From: Brevibacterium sp. 'Marine'
GTDB taxonomy: Bacteria; Actinomycetota; Actinomycetes; Actinomycetales; Brevibacteriaceae
Assembly (NCBI RefSeq): GCF_012844365.1
Contig: NZ_CP051626.1
Span: 3,472,001-3,536,000, forward strand
Length of the DNA stretch: 64,000 nucleotides
Reading direction: 5' to 3'
Part shown: positions 53,706 to 62,912 of the stretch, in pieces
Layout: each line of letters opens with the position of its first letter
Numbering within the stretch: position 1 is the first letter of the stretch
The notes under the pieces: model-generated
Databases searched by the model: none
What the model was told of the DNA's origin: nothing
Seen by the model: only the letters and a program-made list of their open reading frames with translations
Made by a program: the position numbers and the translations under genes

Positions 53706-53742
53706 GGTCCGCGAGCCGTGCACTCGGCACGGCTCGCGGACC
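53706..53742. terminator. 16-bp hairpin between the TRAP permease and the peptide transporter cluster
   Basis: GGTCCGCGAGCCGTGC (53706-53721) pairs perfectly with 53727-53742 around ACTCG; it lies just past the TRAP gene stop and upstream of the binding-protein gene. Confidence 0.8.
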
Positions 53743-53752
53743 GACGAGGGAA

Positions 53753-55825
53753 TCAGGCCGTGGCCGCGGCCCTCTGGGCGGCAATCTCGGTGGTGGTCGT
53801 GGCCTTCCGCAGCCGCTGGATGAGCGCGACCGCGACGAGCACGACGAGACCGACGAGAGAGACCCAGATGTTCGGGTAGATCAGGGTGATCCCGGCGGCC
53901 AACAGCAGCACCCGCTCGACGATGTTGGCCCGACCCATGAAGTACCCGGCCAGACCCGAGGACACTCCGATCATGCCGAGGATCACGGTCACGAGCGCCA
54001 ACAGGAGCTCCTGCCACGTGCCCTGGAGCAGCAGAGCCGGCTCGAGGATGAACACGTAGGGGATGAGGAACCCGGCGATGGCGATCCGCACGGCGGTGAC
54101 GCCCGCACGCATCGGATTGGCCCTGGCGATGCCGGCGCCGGCATAGGCTGCGAGGCAGACCGGCGGGGTGATGTCGGCGAGGATCCCGAAGAAGAACACG
54201 AACATGTGCGCCGCGATGAGCGGCACATCGAAGTTGTTGTACAGGATCGGTGCGGCGACAGTGGCCGTGACGACGTAGTTCGCGGTCGTCGGCAGGCCCA
54301 TGCCGAGGACGATGCAGGCGATCATGACCATGACCAGGACGATGAAGAAGTTGCCTCCGGCGAGATCGACCAGCCCCTTGCCGAGCTGTCCGCCCAGTCC
54401 GGTCGCCGTGACCGTGCCGGCCACGATGCCCGCCGTCGCGCAGGCCGCGATCACCGGCAGTGCCGTGCGGGCGCCCTCGACGAGCAGCGTGACGAATCCG
54501 CGCGGATCCATCCGCGTCGACTTCCGCAGGAAGCTGAGGAAGAACGCGGTGCCGATGCCGAACAGCGCGGCGCGGATCGGCGACATCCCCGACAGGAGCG
54601 TGAGGATGATGACGGCCAACGGCAGCAGGAGGTCGAGGCGTTTGAGCAGCTCCTTGCCGTCAGGCAGGCTCGCCTTGGACAGCCCGAGGATCCCGTCGGT
54701 CTTCGCCTCGAAGTGGATCGAGAGGAAGGCCCCGAGGAAGTAGAGGATCGCCGGGATGATCGCGATGACGATGAGTCCGTTGTATTCGAGGTCCGGGACG
54801 TTCTGCGCCATGATGAACGCGGCCGCGCCCATGATCGGGGGCATCAGCTGTCCGCCCGTCGAGGCGGTCGCCTCGGTGGCGGCGGCGAAGTGGGGTTTGA
54901 AGCCCGACCTCTTCATCAGCGGGATGGTGAACGACCCCGAGGCGACGGTGTTGGCCACGGACGAACCCGACACCATGCCCTGGAGACCGGAGGCCACGAC
55001 CGCCGCTTTGGCGGGACCGCCGGTGAATCGGCCGGTGAGACGGAAGGCCAGGTCATTGAAGAACTGTCCGATGTTCGTGTGCACGAGCATCACGGCGAAG
55101 AAGAGGAAGAGGAAGATGAAGTTCGCCGAGACCTGGATCGGAGTGCCGAAGATGCCCGATCCGTTCGACAGGAACATCGTCGTCGCGAAGTCCTCGAGAC
55201 TCATCCCGGAATGCGTGAACACAGGGCTGTAGTTGCCGAAGAGTCCGTAGAGGATGGCGATGCCGCCGATGATGACGATGGGAAGGCCCACACACCGGCG
55301 GGTGGCTTCGAGGATGAGCAGGACGCCGAGGATCGCCACGAAGTAGTCGAGGTTCGAATAGCCGAGGATCTGGACGGAGTTGCTCACCAGCCGCGAGTAC
55401 TCGACGAAGACGTAAAGATTGCAGCCGAGTCCGGCAAAGCCGAGGAGCACGTCGTACCAGGGGATGCGGCTGCCGCGCCCGATCAGTGCGTCGGCGACGC
55501 GGTTGCCCGTCGCCGGTGCATCGAGGAGACGGCGGCTCGGCGGGTAGAGGAAGAAGATGAGCGCGGTGGCGCCCGCGAGATGCAGCGATGTGTGCATCCA
55601 CGTGTTGAAGGGCCGTTCGAGTGCGGCATAGAGGTGGTAGACGGTGAAGGCGATGGACAGTCCGCCGACCACCCAGACCCACCAGCCGAGATCCTTGCGA
55701 TAGCGGCTGGAGGTGTCATGCTTTGCGAGTACGTCGGCCGATGCGCGTTCTCCGGCGGCCACCTCATCGGCGCCGGGCCCGGCCGTCGCAGCGGACGGCC
55801 GGGTCGGTGTCGAATCTTCGCTCAC
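53753..55825 (-). CDS. TRAP transporter fused permease (DctQM, TAXI type)
   Basis: A 690-residue fusion of the small DctQ-like (four helices, residues about 45-150) and large DctM-like subunits. QGMVSGSSVANTVASGSFTI and the second GLPTTANYVVTATVAAP signature are typical of the TAXI subgroup. It imports an organic acid or amino-acid anion with sodium. Its start overlaps the TAXI binding-protein stop (GTGA), so the two form an operon. Confidence 0.92.
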   Translation of the reverse strand: MSEDSTPTRPSAATAGPGADEVAAGERASADVLAKHDTSSRYRKDLGWWVWVVGGLSIAFTVYHLYAALERPFNTWMHTSLHLAGATALIFFLYPPSRRLLDAPATGNRVADALIGRGSRIPWYDVLLGFAGLGCNLYVFVEYSRLVSNSVQILGYSNLDYFVAILGVLLILEATRRCVGLPIVIIGGIAILYGLFGNYSPVFTHSGMSLEDFATTMFLSNGSGIFGTPIQVSANFIFLFLFFAVMLVHTNIGQFFNDLAFRLTGRFTGGPAKAAVVASGLQGMVSGSSVANTVASGSFTIPLMKRSGFKPHFAAATEATASTGGQLMPPIMGAAAFIMAQNVPDLEYNGLIVIAIIPAILYFLGAFLSIHFEAKTDGILGLSKASLPDGKELLKRLDLLLPLAVIILTLLSGMSPIRAALFGIGTAFFLSFLRKSTRMDPRGFVTLLVEGARTALPVIAACATAGIVAGTVTATGLGGQLGKGLVDLAGGNFFIVLVMVMIACIVLGMGLPTTANYVVTATVAAPILYNNFDVPLIAAHMFVFFFGILADITPPVCLAAYAGAGIARANPMRAGVTAVRIAIAGFLIPYVFILEPALLLQGTWQELLLALVTVILGMIGVSSGLAGYFMGRANIVERVLLLAAGITLIYPNIWVSLVGLVVLVAVALIQRLRKATTTTEIAAQRAAATA

Positions 55826-56805
55826 GGCAGCTCGATGCCCTCTTCTTCGAAGTACTTCTGAGCGCCCGGGTGCAGCGGCACGTCGCCGACTCCCAGCATG
55901 GCGGAGTCCTTCGTGATGAGCTTGCCGACGTCGAGAGTGATGTCGTCGGTGTGCTCGAACAGCGCCTTCGTGAGGTTGTAGGCAGTGTCCTCACTGACCT
56001 GATCGGTCGAGGCCACCAAGGAGGCGAACACCGAAACGGTCGGGACGTCCTCGTCGAGGAAGTCATAGGCGTCGGCGGGGATGTCGTAGGACTCCGCACC
56101 CGATCCCTCTTCGATCGTCTTCGTCGTATCGTCGTCGAGTCCGAGCAGCTTGACGTCGGTCGTCGCGGCCAGCTGGGTCAGCCCCGCCACCGGGGTGCCC
56201 ACGACGAAGATCGTGGCATCGATCTGCTTGTCGGCGAGCATGTCGGTCGAAGCGCCGAAGTCGGTGATCTCCGGGGTGTAGTCGGATTCGCCGATGCCCG
56301 CGGCGTCGAGGATGGCATCGGAGATGGCGCGCGTGCCCGAACCGGCGTCGCCGACCGCGATCTTCTTCCCCTTGAGGTCCTCGACCGATTCGATTCCCGA
56401 GTCTTCGCGGACGATGATGTGAGCGGCCTCAGGGTAGAGCGAGGCCAGCCAGCCGACGTTGTCGATCTTCGTCCCGTCGAGGTCTTCGAGCTCGCCGTTG
56501 ACCGCGGTGTTGGCCGTATCGCTCTGCGTGAAGCCGAGCTGCCATTCGCCCTGGTAGATCTTGCCGAGGTTCTCGGCCGAGGCACCGGACTCGACGTAGT
56601 TGACTGTCACGCCGTCGACGTTGTCCTCGAAGATCGAAGCGAGCTCACCGCCGAGAGGGTAGTACGTGCCCGATGTGCCGCCGGTGCCGAGCGTGAGGTC
56701 GTCGGTGGTCTCACCGCCTCCACCGCTGCCGCCGTCCGAGCCGCACCCGGTCAGCGCCAGCGCCACGGCGGCGACTGCCGCAACTGTCATCCGTCTGATG
56801 TTCAT
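55822..56805 (-). CDS. TAXI-family TRAP transporter solute-binding protein
   Basis: A 327-residue lipoprotein receptor. The lipobox is LTGC (residues about 18-21), followed by a Gly/Ser linker. TLGTGGTSGTYYPLGGELAS is the TAXI signature and LKGKKIAVGDAGSGTRAIS the second block. AGGAGATCAGAAG precedes the ATG. TAXI proteins bind glutamate, glutamine or organic anions; the specificity here is not determined. Confidence 0.92.
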   Translation of the reverse strand: MNIRRMTVAAVAAVALALTGCGSDGGSGGGGETTDDLTLGTGGTSGTYYPLGGELASIFEDNVDGVTVNYVESGASAENLGKIYQGEWQLGFTQSDTANTAVNGELEDLDGTKIDNVGWLASLYPEAAHIIVREDSGIESVEDLKGKKIAVGDAGSGTRAISDAILDAAGIGESDYTPEITDFGASTDMLADKQIDATIFVVGTPVAGLTQLAATTDVKLLGLDDDTTKTIEEGSGAESYDIPADAYDFLDEDVPTVSVFASLVASTDQVSEDTAYNLTKALFEHTDDITLDVGKLITKDSAMLGVGDVPLHPGAQKYFEEEGIELP

Positions 56806-56977
56806 CTTCTGATCTCCTCTTCGGGGGTCAAGATACTTCGGCGAGCTGCTCAGAGTTCAGTCGCCTGCTGTCGAGACTAAAGGCACGATGCCCTCTCGCA
56901 CAGGTCATTCATGAAAGTTTGCTGAATTGTTAGCCGCCTTGCCTGAGCATCGTCTGAAGACCGCAGGTCCGCGCCGG

Positions 56978-58417
56978 TCACCACCGCTGTCCCGCCTCGG
57001 CGAGGATCTCGTCGATCGTCTGGCCCCTTCGGATGAGGACGAAGTGCATGTCGCCCTCCTCCGCGGTGCGGTACCCGTAGACGGGCACGCGCGGGAGCAG
57101 GTTGTAGGAGAAGGGGTTGGAGAAGTAGTAGGCACCGGTCTCGGGTACGGCGACGAGGTCGCCGACGTCGAGGCGCGGCAGCCTGCGGTCCCGAGCGAGC
57201 AGATCCCCGGAGAAGCACGCGGGCCCGGCGACGTCCGTGGGCACCGCCTCGGCGATCTTCGGTTCCCCGTCAGCGGTGAACGGCAGGATCCGCAGCGGCC
57301 AGTCGTGCGGAGCGTAGGCGGTGCGGGTGGCGACCTGGACGCCTGCGTGAGTCATGGCGATGCGGCGCCCGCCGCTGGTCTTCGCGTACTCGACGCGGGT
57401 GAGGACGGTGCCGGCCTTGGCCAACAGTGCACGCCCGAATTCGGTGACGATGTCGAAGTCGAACAGGTCGGGGACCTGCTGTTCGAGCACCGCACGGTAG
57501 TCGGCGAAGGTCGGGGTGATGTCTTCGCCGTCGAAGTTCACCGACAGGCCTCCCCCGATATCGATGCGGGTGATCTGCCGCGTCCCGGCACGCGCGTTGA
57601 CCTCCTGCGCGAGATCGACCGCGGTGCGGATTCCGACGGCGGCGCGCTCGAGGCTGATGCCCTGAGAACCAGAGTGCACGTGGATCTGATTCAGCCGGGG
57701 CCGCGCCAGGTACGCCTCGATCACGGCTTCGCGGGCTCCGGGGTCAGCGAGTCCGATGCCGAATTTCGACGTCTCGGTGGCGGTGCTCAGCGCCCCGATC
57801 GTGCCTGTGCCCGACTGCGGATTGATCCTGATGCCGATCCGTGCCTCGTCGACGGTCGGTCGTCTGTCTTCCAGCAGCAGGTCGAGGCGGGCGAGTTCGT
57901 CGAAGTTGTCGACGTTGATCGACACGCCCAGGTCGACGGCCCGACGCAGTTCCGTCCAGGTCTTGGCCGGGGAATCGAAGACGATCCGTTCGGGAGCGAA
58001 CCCGGCGGCCAGGGCGAGTTCGAGTTCGCCGGGGCTGGCGACTTCGCATCCGGCGCCCTGCTGCGCATAGCGCTCGAGCAGCGAACGCAGCGGCACGGCT
58101 TTGCAGGCCACCGCGTGGAGCACCTCATGGTCCGAATCGAACGCCGAAGTGAGCCGCTCGAACGCGGTATCGATGGCATCGAGATCCATGAGCCCGAGCA
58201 CGGGCTCCCGATCCGAGAGCGCCGGCACGCCCTCCGACAGGGAGGGCACGCCGTCCGACAGGGAGGGCACGCCCACGGGAACGGAACCGCTTTTGGTAGT
58301 GCGATCGACTCCGCGCGCCTCGGCAGGGGTGTTGTCGGTGAGGGGCTGGCTGTTCTCGGCGATCGCTCTGATCGCCTGTGCTCGACCGTCGGCAATCGAG
58401 TGGTGGCTGTTGGGCAT
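56978..58417 (-). CDS. fold-III PLP-dependent decarboxylase (diaminopimelate/ornithine decarboxylase type)
   Basis: A 479-residue alanine-racemase-fold enzyme. The Schiff-base lysine is in LHAVACKAVPL, the phosphate-binding sequence in IDIGGGLSVNFDG and HVHSGSQG, and the C-terminal residues in GPACFSGDLLARDR (catalytic Cys of the DAP/ornithine group). Close to LysA but with an N-terminal insertion of 8-residue GVPSLSDG repeats. Adjacent transporter and PucR regulator suggest a catabolic amino-acid decarboxylase rather than the biosynthetic LysA. A TAGAGT box lies at about 58450-58445 on the minus strand, with an AGAGGACG ribosome site. Confidence 0.85.
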   Translation of the reverse strand: MPNSHHSIADGRAQAIRAIAENSQPLTDNTPAEARGVDRTTKSGSVPVGVPSLSDGVPSLSEGVPALSDREPVLGLMDLDAIDTAFERLTSAFDSDHEVLHAVACKAVPLRSLLERYAQQGAGCEVASPGELELALAAGFAPERIVFDSPAKTWTELRRAVDLGVSINVDNFDELARLDLLLEDRRPTVDEARIGIRINPQSGTGTIGALSTATETSKFGIGLADPGAREAVIEAYLARPRLNQIHVHSGSQGISLERAAVGIRTAVDLAQEVNARAGTRQITRIDIGGGLSVNFDGEDITPTFADYRAVLEQQVPDLFDFDIVTEFGRALLAKAGTVLTRVEYAKTSGGRRIAMTHAGVQVATRTAYAPHDWPLRILPFTADGEPKIAEAVPTDVAGPACFSGDLLARDRRLPRLDVGDLVAVPETGAYYFSNPFSYNLLPRVPVYGYRTAEEGDMHFVLIRRGQTIDEILAEAGQRW

Positions 58418-58538
58418 AACGTCCTCTGTTCGTGATCTGGTGTCACTCTAGGACGGCCGACCTCGATGAACGAACAATAATTCGCCAAACTTCCCGGGGA
58501 TCGATTGTCGGTTTCCCACGACGTGGCTGCTCGAGCCT

Positions 58539-60344
58539 TCAGCCGCCCGCGCGATCGTGGGCGAGCACCGAGAGCTCGAGCCACAGCCTCTCGGCCGGCT
58601 CGGCCGTCGACAGACCCGTGATCTCCTCGATCCGCCCCAGGCGGTGCCGCAGCGAATTCGTATGCACGTGCAGCCGACGGGACGCCTCGGCGGAGTTGCC
58701 GACCGTGGCGAAATAGACCCGCAGCGTCTCGAGCAGGCTGCCGTTGTGCTGCGCGTCATGCCGGGCCAGCGCCCGAGCCGGCCGTGCGACGCTGCCGATA
58801 TCGCCGCTGCGACCAGCGGGTTCTGCGCCGTGCGCGTCGCGCTCGACGGCCAGCAGCGTATCGGCCACGCGCAGTCCGATGACCTCGGCGGCCGCATCCT
58901 CGACGGTCGCTCCGACGATGGTCGGGGATTCCTCGTCGCCGCCGCTCGCAGAGCCTCCGCTCATGGCACCCCGTCCTCGGCCGCCGAGGCCGCGCCGTCT
59001 GCCGTGCACGGCGTCGACGACGTATACGGCCTCGGACCAGGAGCGATGCACTTCGTCGAGGCGGTCGACGGGAGAGCCGACACCGAAGCTGAGCGCCTCG
59101 TCGCTCGGCAGCGATCGCCGCAGGGCAGAGAGCACGTGGTCGCGGATCTGCGCCGCACCCGTCGGCTCGCTCATCTGCACGAGTGCCGCGAGATGTGCCC
59201 CCGTGCTCGACTCGATCCGGGAGAGCACGGCATCGGCGAAGGCGGCCCGGAGATGGAACCGCAGGACGGGCTCTCGGTCGGGGGCCGCCTCGGTGAAGGC
59301 GAGGACGCAGAAGCTGCCGGAGAACGGCAGTGACAGCAGGGTCGCCGACGGACCGAGGTCGGCCGAACCGGCGAGGATCGCACCGAGCGCCTCCCGACGG
59401 ATGCGCTTCTCGAACGGCGACCGGCGCAGGGTCCGCAGCATCACGGGCAGGGCCGCGCGGGCGGCATCGCGCAGCACCTCGCGCAGCGGTTCGGGGTCGA
59501 CCTCGGCCGGGTAGGCCGCCCAGATCGTGCCGATGAGCTCGCCTTCGCTGCGCAGTGCGATGACCGACCGGGCCGGTGATGTGCCTTCGGCGGGTCGTTC
59601 GACGACGTCGGTCGAACGGCGGATCGTGTCGAGGAAACCGGATGCCTCGAGCTCGGCGATCCGCCAGTCGGGAATGGCCCCGGACAGGATCGTCGCGCGT
59701 CGGATCTCATCAAGTTCGCCGCCGAGGTTGGCATGCGCGAGCACACGCGAGGCCGGGTCCTCGATCGTGATCGATGCGCCCGTGGTCTCGGCGATGACGG
59801 CGGCCAGTGCGCTGAGGTCGTCGACATCGGGCCAGGCCAGGGCGCTCGTCGCGCCCTCCGTGAGCTGCCGCAGATGCACGAGCACCTCCGACCAGGTCAC
59901 ATGCGGCGAGCGTTCGAGGAGGACCGGAACCCGGCCCTCGCTCCCCCGCAGCTCGATCCCATCACCGAGGTGGCTGTGCGTTCCGGGCGGAACGACGAGG
60001 GCGGCGGCGCCCGCATAGCCTGCCAGCACCGCCTCGAGTCCGGCAGGACTGCTCACCGGTTCGGTGACGAGGACGACGGTCCCGGTCAGGGCGGCGTGGC
60101 CGACCGCCTCGGTGGGCGGGCCGGCAGGCGAGCCGGTGTGCGGAGCAGTGGGCGGGCCGGAGTGGGGTGCAGTTCGCTGGACGGCGTGCGGTGCAGCCGA
60201 CGTCTGCGTGGGAGTCGTCGGCAGGTCGAAGCCGAATTCGACTCGAGCGACCACGACGTCGCCGGCCATCTCGGTCAGCGGCAGGAGGAACCCTTCCGTG
60301 TCCCGGATCAGGCGGGACAGTCGCAGGATCGCGGTGTCGGTCAT
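58539..60344 (-). CDS. PucR-family transcriptional regulator
   Basis: A 601-residue regulator with the typical layout: an N-terminal PucR sensory domain, a GAF-like middle part and the C-terminal PucR helix-turn-helix (LLETLRVYFATVGNSAEASR then RLHVHTNSLRHRLGRIEEIT). Pro/Thr-rich (about 45-75) and Gly/Arg-rich (about 440-470) linkers are extra. TACAGT lies six bases before the ATG with a GGGAG site between, so initiation may be leaderless. Its position suggests it controls the decarboxylase and TRAP genes. Confidence 0.9.
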   Translation of the reverse strand: MTDTAILRLSRLIRDTEGFLLPLTEMAGDVVVARVEFGFDLPTTPTQTSAAPHAVQRTAPHSGPPTAPHTGSPAGPPTEAVGHAALTGTVVLVTEPVSSPAGLEAVLAGYAGAAALVVPPGTHSHLGDGIELRGSEGRVPVLLERSPHVTWSEVLVHLRQLTEGATSALAWPDVDDLSALAAVIAETTGASITIEDPASRVLAHANLGGELDEIRRATILSGAIPDWRIAELEASGFLDTIRRSTDVVERPAEGTSPARSVIALRSEGELIGTIWAAYPAEVDPEPLREVLRDAARAALPVMLRTLRRSPFEKRIRREALGAILAGSADLGPSATLLSLPFSGSFCVLAFTEAAPDREPVLRFHLRAAFADAVLSRIESSTGAHLAALVQMSEPTGAAQIRDHVLSALRRSLPSDEALSFGVGSPVDRLDEVHRSWSEAVYVVDAVHGRRRGLGGRGRGAMSGGSASGGDEESPTIVGATVEDAAAEVIGLRVADTLLAVERDAHGAEPAGRSGDIGSVARPARALARHDAQHNGSLLETLRVYFATVGNSAEASRRLHVHTNSLRHRLGRIEEITGLSTAEPAERLWLELSVLAHDRAGG

Positions 60345-60350
60345 GCTCCC

Positions 60351-60356
60351 ACTGTA
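60351..60356 (-). promoter_or_regulatory. leaderless -10 box of the PucR regulator
   Basis: TACAGT on the minus strand, six bases before the ATG at 60344. Confidence 0.5.
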
Positions 60357-60412
60357 GTCAACGGCCGACCATGGTCGGCTGCGGCCGGGAGGGTCTGCGT
60401 CGTCAGGACCGC

Positions 60413-60507
60413 GCGCCTCGGCGGGGCGGAAGGAACCGGACGAGCCGCCTCGGCGGGGCGGGATGGACCGGACGGGTCAGCCGCCTCGGCGGGATGGGTC
60501 ATTCCGG
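60413..60507. repeat. 31-36-bp tandem repeats at the response-regulator 3' end
   Basis: Units beginning GCGCCTCGGCGGG or GCCGCCTCGGCGGG at 60413, 60444 and 60480. The third includes the response-regulator stop (60499-60501), whose GGGTCA context is also repeated in unit two. Confidence 0.8.
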
Positions 60508-61260
60508 GGAGAAGAACTTGAACTGGAGGGCACGGACGACGAGTTGGGCGAGGTTGCGTGCGCCCAGTTTGAGGCGGAGGTTGCGGGCGTGCGATTTCAC
60601 GGTGGACATGGCCACCGATTGGGCGTCGGCGATCTCTTCGTAGCCGTGTCCCTGGCAGAGCAGGGTGAGCAGATCCATCTCGCGCGCGGTCAGCTGCGGT
60701 GCCGCGTCGGGGGCGTCGGGCAGCTGGTCACCGCTGATGACGATGTCCTCGGCCAAGCCTTTGAGCAGTTCGGGGCTCTCGTCTGCCGAGGCGGCCCGCA
60801 CGATCGAGACGAGTTCCCTCTCCCCTGCCGTCTTGTTGACCACGGCGAGTGCGCCGGCTTCGAGTCCGCGGGCGATTCCGGGCCCGGGCGACACGGTCGT
60901 CAGGAGCACGACTCGGGCGTCGGGGTCGAGGTCGATGATCGCCGCCGTCGCATCGACGCCGCTCATTCCCGGCGGCATGTTGACGTCCATGAGGACGAGG
61001 TCGGGACGCTCGGCGTCGAAGGCGGCGACGGCCTCCTCGCCGGAGTGAACGGGGTCGAGCACACGGAAGGAACCCGCATCCTCCAGCGTCGCGGCCACCG
61101 CTCGTGTCGTCCACGAATCGTCATCGACGACGAGGACGGAGGTGCGCGCGGCGGATTCAGGGGTCACGTCTTGGTCGGCCTGCGGCGTGGTCGCCTCCGG
61201 TCTCACGTGAGGGGTCCCCTCCGAGGTCCGGTGCGGGGCCGGGTAGGTGTGCGCCGTCAT
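60499..61260 (-). CDS. NarL/LuxR-family response regulator
   Basis: A 253-residue regulator. After a 40-residue polar leader, the receiver domain has VLVVDDDSW, phosphoacceptor D92 (LVLMDVNMP), threonine in LLTTVSPG and lysine in VVNKTAGER. The LuxR helix-turn-helix is REMDLLTLLCQGHGYEEIAD followed by STVKSHARNLRLKLG. Its ATG overlaps the kinase stop by one base (TGATG). Target genes unknown. Confidence 0.9.
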   Translation of the reverse strand: MTAHTYPAPHRTSEGTPHVRPEATTPQADQDVTPESAARTSVLVVDDDSWTTRAVAATLEDAGSFRVLDPVHSGEEAVAAFDAERPDLVLMDVNMPPGMSGVDATAAIIDLDPDARVVLLTTVSPGPGIARGLEAGALAVVNKTAGERELVSIVRAASADESPELLKGLAEDIVISGDQLPDAPDAAPQLTAREMDLLTLLCQGHGYEEIADAQSVAMSTVKSHARNLRLKLGARNLAQLVVRALQFKFFSPE

Positions 61261-62810
61261 CAGGCGTCGATCCTGTCGCGGTCACTCGTGCGCTGCCCCT
61301 GGCTGCGGTGGTTCCTGCTGTGGCTGCCGGCCGCACCTTCGGGGGTGGAATCGTCGGCGGCTTTCGCCGCGGCGGCATCACCCGTGCCAGGTCGTGAAGC
61401 GGCACCGCCGGCCGACCCCGAAGCGGCACCGCGATCGATTCCGGTGGTCGACGCCGATGGTGTCCCAGCAGCGGGTGTGTCCGCAACGGGTGTGTCCGCA
61501 ACGGGTGTGTCCGTGCTCATGTCGAAGTCGTCATCGACGACGTCGATCATGTCCGCGTTCGAGGAAGACCGCGCGGTATCCGATTTCGAGGATGCCGATG
61601 CGGAATGGGAGATGAAGCGGATCGGCAGGGCCACCTCGACGACGGTTCTCTTCGTCTCGTCCTCGCCCACACGGCAGACGCCGCCCATGGCCGTGGCACG
61701 GCGGGACAGAGACCGCGGGGCCCGGGTCAGCGCGGTCGGGGATGCGTTCGTGCTGCGGCAGAGCAGTTCGGCTCGGCTGCCGCTGCCGTCTCGCATTTCG
61801 ATGACGAGGGTGGCGGGGGTGCCGGGGACGGAGTGGCGGATGACGTTCGTGGCGAGCTCGAGCATGACGGCCCGGAAATGGTGCGACAGCGTTCCGGTCG
61901 CATGGGTCGGCAACGGGGAGAGTTCGGTGGTCAGGGGAACGGACCCGGCCGCGCACCCGTCTTCGATCGCGGTCGCCAGCTGCTCCGCCTCGGCGCGGAA
62001 TCGGCTCCGGGAGGTCCCGGAGTCCCCGGTGCAGCTCTCGGTCTCCCACCTGCTCAGGCTCGTCACCAGCTGCCGGAGCCGTTTGGTGGCTTCGGCGTTG
62101 ACCAGCGCCAACTCGGCGACGAGGCGGTCGGCGGTCTCGAAGTCGCTTTCCTTCGCGAGGGTGCGGATGATCGCGGATTCGGTGGTCAGCGAGTGCGAGA
62201 TGGTGTCGTGCATATCGCTGGTGAACCGGGCGCGCATGGCGTCGAGTGATTTCTGGTGGTCGACGGCGGCGCGTTCGCGGCGGTCGATCTCACTTCGGAT
62301 TCGGGCCTCGACGAAGGACGCGCACAGGCCGAGGATCGAATAGGTCAGCCAGCCGTACCCGAGGTCGGTGAGTCCTTCGAAGCCGGCGTCATAGGACCCG
62401 AGTCGGGTCGATGCGCCGAGGTAGACGGCCAGTCCGAGGGTTCCCAGCGCAAACCCGATCCAGCGACGGCGGCTGATCAGGACCGCGGTGGCGAGGATGA
62501 GCGCCTCGGGGAACATGTTCTCCAGGTCCGGGTAGAGCATGGAGAACCCGATTCCCAGAACGGTCGTGGCGACGACGATGCTCAGCGGCAGGAACGCGGC
62601 CAAGACGATGAGGCCGTAGGCGAGGACGAGCAGGCCTGCGTAGCGGGGTTCGGTGATCTCGAAGGAGCCGGGGACGAGGATCGTCAGCCCCATGATGAGG
62701 GCCAGCAGGCGGATCGGCAGATCGATGAAGCGCGGTCCCCGGAGGAAGTGCCACACTCGAGCCGGGACACTCGCTGACGTGCCGGTCGCGCCGTCGATCT
62801 CTGATGTCAT
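61260..62810 (-). CDS. NarL-type sensor histidine kinase with a degenerate ATP-binding domain
   Basis: A 516-residue membrane kinase. Five or six hydrophobic helices fill residues about 25-180; DMHDTISHSLTTESAI is the HisKA_3 phosphoacceptor helix. The ATPase N-box is recognisable (ELATNVIRHS), but the usual DxGxG box is replaced by LLCRSTNASPTAL and the second glycine box is absent. The last 100 residues are a disordered Ser/Asp/Thr/Ala tail with TPVAD repeats (15-bp units). It may phosphorylate poorly or act as a phosphatase or heteropartner. Confidence 0.82.
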   Translation of the reverse strand: MTSEIDGATGTSASVPARVWHFLRGPRFIDLPIRLLALIMGLTILVPGSFEITEPRYAGLLVLAYGLIVLAAFLPLSIVVATTVLGIGFSMLYPDLENMFPEALILATAVLISRRRWIGFALGTLGLAVYLGASTRLGSYDAGFEGLTDLGYGWLTYSILGLCASFVEARIRSEIDRRERAAVDHQKSLDAMRARFTSDMHDTISHSLTTESAIIRTLAKESDFETADRLVAELALVNAEATKRLRQLVTSLSRWETESCTGDSGTSRSRFRAEAEQLATAIEDGCAAGSVPLTTELSPLPTHATGTLSHHFRAVMLELATNVIRHSVPGTPATLVIEMRDGSGSRAELLCRSTNASPTALTRAPRSLSRRATAMGGVCRVGEDETKRTVVEVALPIRFISHSASASSKSDTARSSSNADMIDVVDDDFDMSTDTPVADTPVADTPAAGTPSASTTGIDRGAASGSAGGAASRPGTGDAAAAKAADDSTPEGAAGSHSRNHRSQGQRTSDRDRIDA

Positions 62811-62843
62811 GGCCCCTATTGTGCTACAAGTGCACCCCCCGAA

Positions 62844-62898
62844 CTACCTGACGGCGGCCCAGCAACCTTGCGCGAGGTTGCGGGCCGCCGTCAGGTAG
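62844..62898. repeat. dispersed palindrome, degenerate copy 2
   Basis: CTACCTGACGGCGGCCCAGC and its complement again form a hairpin like the one at 3643-3706, here with one missing T in the right arm and a C-to-T change in the left arm. It lies 14 bp downstream of the gabT stop and 34 bp upstream of the kinase start. Confidence 0.85.
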
Positions 62899-62912
62899 TA
62901 ATTAGGGGGATT

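Noticed and set aside
58469..58486. CGAA-N6-TTCG inverted repeat as a PucR operator upstream of the decarboxylase
   Set aside because: Only four-base arms; too short to separate from chance and not seen elsewhere in the cluster.
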